Assembly (NCBI GenBank): GCA_947589585.1
Contig: CANQCA010000065.1
Coordinates: 1 to 7,714 of the forward strand
Direction: 5' to 3'
Origin: an uncultured Clostridia bacterium
Lineage (GTDB): Bacteria; Bacillota; Clostridia; Christensenellales; Borkfalkiaceae
Length of the DNA: 7,714 bases
The position numbers and the translations under genes were made by a program. Shown piece after piece: positions 6,310 to 7,714 of the stretch. Each line of letters starts with the position of its first letter. The stretch's first letter is position 1. The notes under the pieces were generated by a model that ran no database searches, was not told the origin of the DNA, and was given only the letters and a program-made list of their open reading frames with translations.

Positions 6310-7533
6310 CTATTCTTCTTCAGACACGGTACCCTCGTTTTTGGTCTCATCCGCTTTTTTCTCGGCGGGACGGAACTTTCTTGCCGCCTTCACGATGGCG
6401 GGAGAGCAGAAGATGACGATGCCGACGGCGATGACGATCGCGATATCCGCGAACACAAAGGAGTTATAGCCGAGGCTGTACACCCAGGGGTTCAGATCGC
6501 CCGCATATTCCGAGAAGGCGAATACGCCCGAGAGGACATGGGATATAAAACGTAGCGCACTCGCAACGATCGCACCGAGGGCGAATTGGATCTGGGGGAA
6601 CTTATCCAGCTTTTTCACATTCGCGAACAGCCCCGCAAGCCCGATGCAGGCGAACGCAATGGGGTAGTCGAGGAGGAACTGCGCGGGATGGATGAGCCAA
6701 GGGTCCTGCACTGCCTGCAGGATGCCATAGACAAAGCCCGCAAAGACCCCCTTCTTCACGCCGAACATGTAGGCATAGATCATGAGGGGAAGCAGGGATG
6801 CGATGGTGACCGAACCGCCCTGCGGCAGGTGGAATACGGAGAGATAGGAGAGCGCAAAGCTCATTGCGATGCAGACCGCGGCATATGCGACGGATTTGGA
6901 ATCGAACCCCTTTTTCTCCTTCCGCCCGAAGAAGAGGGCAAAAAAGACGAGAAGGGCGATGAGCGCGGCCGCACACACATAGAGGAGCGCATTTTCCGTC
7001 GCCGTAATGACGACGCCGTTGTTATTTTCTCCGTCGCCCGAAGCGAGATACACGCCGAGGCAGACGAGGAATGCAACGCCCGCCGCACCCACAAGGGAGA
7101 GGGCGACGATCTTCCCGATGCGGAAGGGCTTTTCCCCCAAAAGATAGGTCACATACAAAGCCGCCGCCGAGAGGACGACGCACGCGCCGAGCACTACGGC
7201 GGGATAGAGCACGAGGTCGAACACTGCGCCGCTCTCCGCCATATCCATGAATTCCAAGGAGAGCATCGTCACGATGACGGCGCCGGCGAACCCGACAGCG
7301 AGCGCCGTGGCGACGCCGAGGAAGCGCTTGAAACGATCCTGCCGCTTCAGCCAAACGAAGAGGCCGACGGCGATAAGAAGGACCGCGAGCGCGACCGTCG
7401 CCCACAAAAAGACTGCGGAGAGCTTTTCTTTCGCATATGACGTCCAGATGTCGCCATAGAGATAGCTCTCCCCATCGCCATCGGCATTCGGGACGGTTCC
7501 CGTATACGCCGTGAGCAGGGAAAATTGTAACAT
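6310..7533 (-). CDS. thiT: ThiT-type thiamine ECF transporter S component with an extra N-terminal membrane region
   Basis: ThiT binds thiamine outside the cell and carries it inward with the shared ECF energizing module (EcfT plus two ATPases), which is not encoded here. Residues about 214-385 of 407 are ThiT-like: LPQGGSVTIASLLP (236-249), then QAVQDPWLIHPAQFLLDYPIAF with Asp289-Tyr290 at the Glu-Tyr pair that contacts thiamine in the Lactococcus protein, His332, and YSLGYN with Tyr352 and Asn357. The Trp of FWSQYA in that protein is Phe here (AFSEYA). Known ThiT proteins are about 180-200 residues; this one has roughly 205 more at the N terminus with about five predicted membrane segments (near 40-62, 70-92, 105-131, 140-164 and 181-203), function unknown. 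The last 20 residues are acidic. The start at 7533 is chosen from AAGGAGG four bases upstream; an open frame to 7656 runs through the leader and is not believed. The leader suggests control by thiamine pyrophosphate. Confidence 0.88.
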   Translation of the reverse strand: MLQFSLLTAYTGTVPNADGDGESYLYGDIWTSYAKEKLSAVFLWATVALAVLLIAVGLFVWLKRQDRFKRFLGVATALAVGFAGAVIVTMLSLEFMDMAESGAVFDLVLYPAVVLGACVVLSAAALYVTYLLGEKPFRIGKIVALSLVGAAGVAFLVCLGVYLASGDGENNNGVVITATENALLYVCAAALIALLVFFALFFGRKEKKGFDSKSVAYAAVCIAMSFALSYLSVFHLPQGGSVTIASLLPLMIYAYMFGVKKGVFAGFVYGILQAVQDPWLIHPAQFLLDYPIAFACIGLAGLFANVKKLDKFPQIQFALGAIVASALRFISHVLSGVFAFSEYAGDLNPWVYSLGYNSFVFADIAIVIAVGIVIFCSPAIVKAARKFRPAEKKADETKNEGTVSEEE

Positions 7534-7537
7534 AAAA

Positions 7538-7544
7538 CCTCCTT
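7538..7544 (-). promoter_or_regulatory. Strong ribosome binding site fixing the thiT start
   Basis: On the minus strand AAGGAGG (7544 down to 7538) lies four bases before the ATG at 7533-7531. It rules out the longer frame beginning at 7656, which would translate the leader hairpins. The bases just before it (7551-7544, CGGATAAA) are perfectly complementary to the start of the leader. Confidence 0.9.
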
Positions 7545-7563
7545 TTATCCGCCTTCGGAGCAT

Positions 7564-7592
7564 AAAAAACGCCCGCGGAATTTGCGCAGGCG
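7564..7592 (-). terminator. Intrinsic terminator in the thiT leader (riboswitch expression platform)
   Basis: Read on the minus strand, CGCCTGCG (7592-7585) pairs with CGCGGGCG (7577-7570), eight pairs including one G-U, around a 7-nt loop. TTTTTT (7569-7564) follows at once. It lies 30 bases upstream of the thiT start and downstream of the THI-box-like element, the arrangement expected of a ligand-controlled transcription terminator. CGGAA at 7605-7601 can pair with TTCCG at 7580-7576, overlapping the 3' arm, so an antiterminator is possible. Confidence 0.82.
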
Positions 7593-7597
7593 AAAAA

Positions 7598-7686
7598 GTC
7601 TTCCGAATCCCGTTCTTTCGTGCAAGCATTGCCTTGCCCGATTCCAATGGTATCATCTCAGCCTTTCGGCACCCACGACGGATAAA
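7598..7686 (-). ncRNA. TPP-riboswitch-like aptamer, divergent in its 3' half
   Basis: On the minus strand GGTGCC-GAAA-GGCTGAGATGATACC (7673-7649) matches the 5' half of the THI element. GCC/GGC form P3 with a GAAA loop, GGT/ACC form P2, and CTGAGA is the conserved pyrimidine-binding loop. The 3' half should contain CCTGAT and a GCGnAGGGA-like strand; neither is clear. Instead there is GGAATCGG, a hairpin GCAAG/CTTGC with loop GCAATG (7637-7622), then CGAAAGAACGGGA. ATCC-GT near 7682-7678 could pair with ACGGGAT (one bulge) as P1. Its position ahead of a terminator and a thiamine transporter supports thiamine control. It could be a divergent TPP aptamer, a variant with altered ligand, or a decayed one. 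Confidence 0.6.
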
Positions 7687-7706
7687 TCAAATAAAATTGT
7701 ACCCTC

Positions 7707-7712
7707 ATTATA
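7707..7712 (-). promoter_or_regulatory. -10 box of the thiT promoter at the window edge
   Basis: The minus strand reads TATAAT at 7712-7707, a perfect consensus -10 box. Transcription should begin near 7700, giving a leader of about 165 nt that includes the aptamer and terminator. The -35 box would lie beyond base 7714 and cannot be seen. TACAAT at 7701-7696 is a weaker alternative. Confidence 0.6.
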
Positions 7713-7714
7713 GG

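Noticed and set aside
6586..7440. Plus-strand open frame of about 284 codons opposite thiT
   Set aside because: It mirrors the hydrophobic codons of thiT as Glu/Asp/Arg/His-rich sequence. It has no ribosome binding site and no domain.
7534..7656. Upstream extension of the thiT frame
   Set aside because: It would translate the terminator hairpin and aptamer region, and AAGGAGG four bases before 7533 supports the shorter start.
1..7714. CRISPR arrays, transposons, tRNA or rRNA genes
   Set aside because: No regularly spaced repeats, transposase motifs, cloverleaf ends or conserved rRNA stretches were seen on either strand.

Overview
The window is GC-rich bacterial chromosome. It most likely comes from a Bacillota (Firmicutes) member of class Clostridia. 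The grounds are the gene order pyrH-frr-uppS-cdsA-dxr-rseP, strong AGGAGG-type ribosome binding sites, a type I pullulanase-like gene and a stand-alone ThiT. This is inferred from gene content and order; no 16S or other marker is present, so genus is not claimed.

Layout from left to right. (1) Bases 3-479 hold the 3' end of a type I pullulanase-like (GH13) gene. It keeps the nucleophile motif and the third catalytic Asp, but the acid/base Glu is replaced, the middle is shortened and the C-terminal half of the barrel is missing. A clean intrinsic terminator follows at 490-518. (2) Bases 519-703 form a regulatory gap with a perfect 9-bp inverted repeat, a short direct repeat and a near-consensus extended -10 promoter. 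(3) Bases 704-6246 are a compact plus-strand operon: pyrH (UMP kinase), frr (ribosome recycling factor), uppS (undecaprenyl diphosphate synthase), cdsA (CDP-diacylglycerol synthase), dxr (MEP-pathway reductoisomerase) and rseP/rasP (site-2 protease). Neighbours overlap or lie close (1-nt, 4-nt and 11-nt overlaps), except for a 61-nt cdsA-dxr gap that contains a strong hairpin. (4) A long GC-rich hairpin at 6264-6292 separates the operon from a convergent gene. (5) Bases 6310-7533 on the minus strand encode a ThiT thiamine transporter S component that carries about 200 extra N-terminal residues with about five predicted membrane segments. Its leader (7534-7700) has a TATAAT box at the window edge, a THI-box-like half aptamer, an intrinsic terminator and a strong Shine-Dalgarno.

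Functionally the operon joins translation and nucleotide supply (frr, pyrH) to envelope building. Dxr feeds isoprenoid precursors to UppS, which makes the lipid carrier for peptidoglycan; CdsA makes the activated phospholipid precursor; RseP works in the membrane. This is a known conserved neighbourhood. The parts that stand out are the eroded pullulanase, the divergent TPP-like leader with its extended ThiT, and a charged 80-residue insertion in RseP whose coding sequence holds a dnaX-like slippery run. I see no CRISPR array, mobile element, tRNA or rRNA, and no convincing evidence of a wholly new system.
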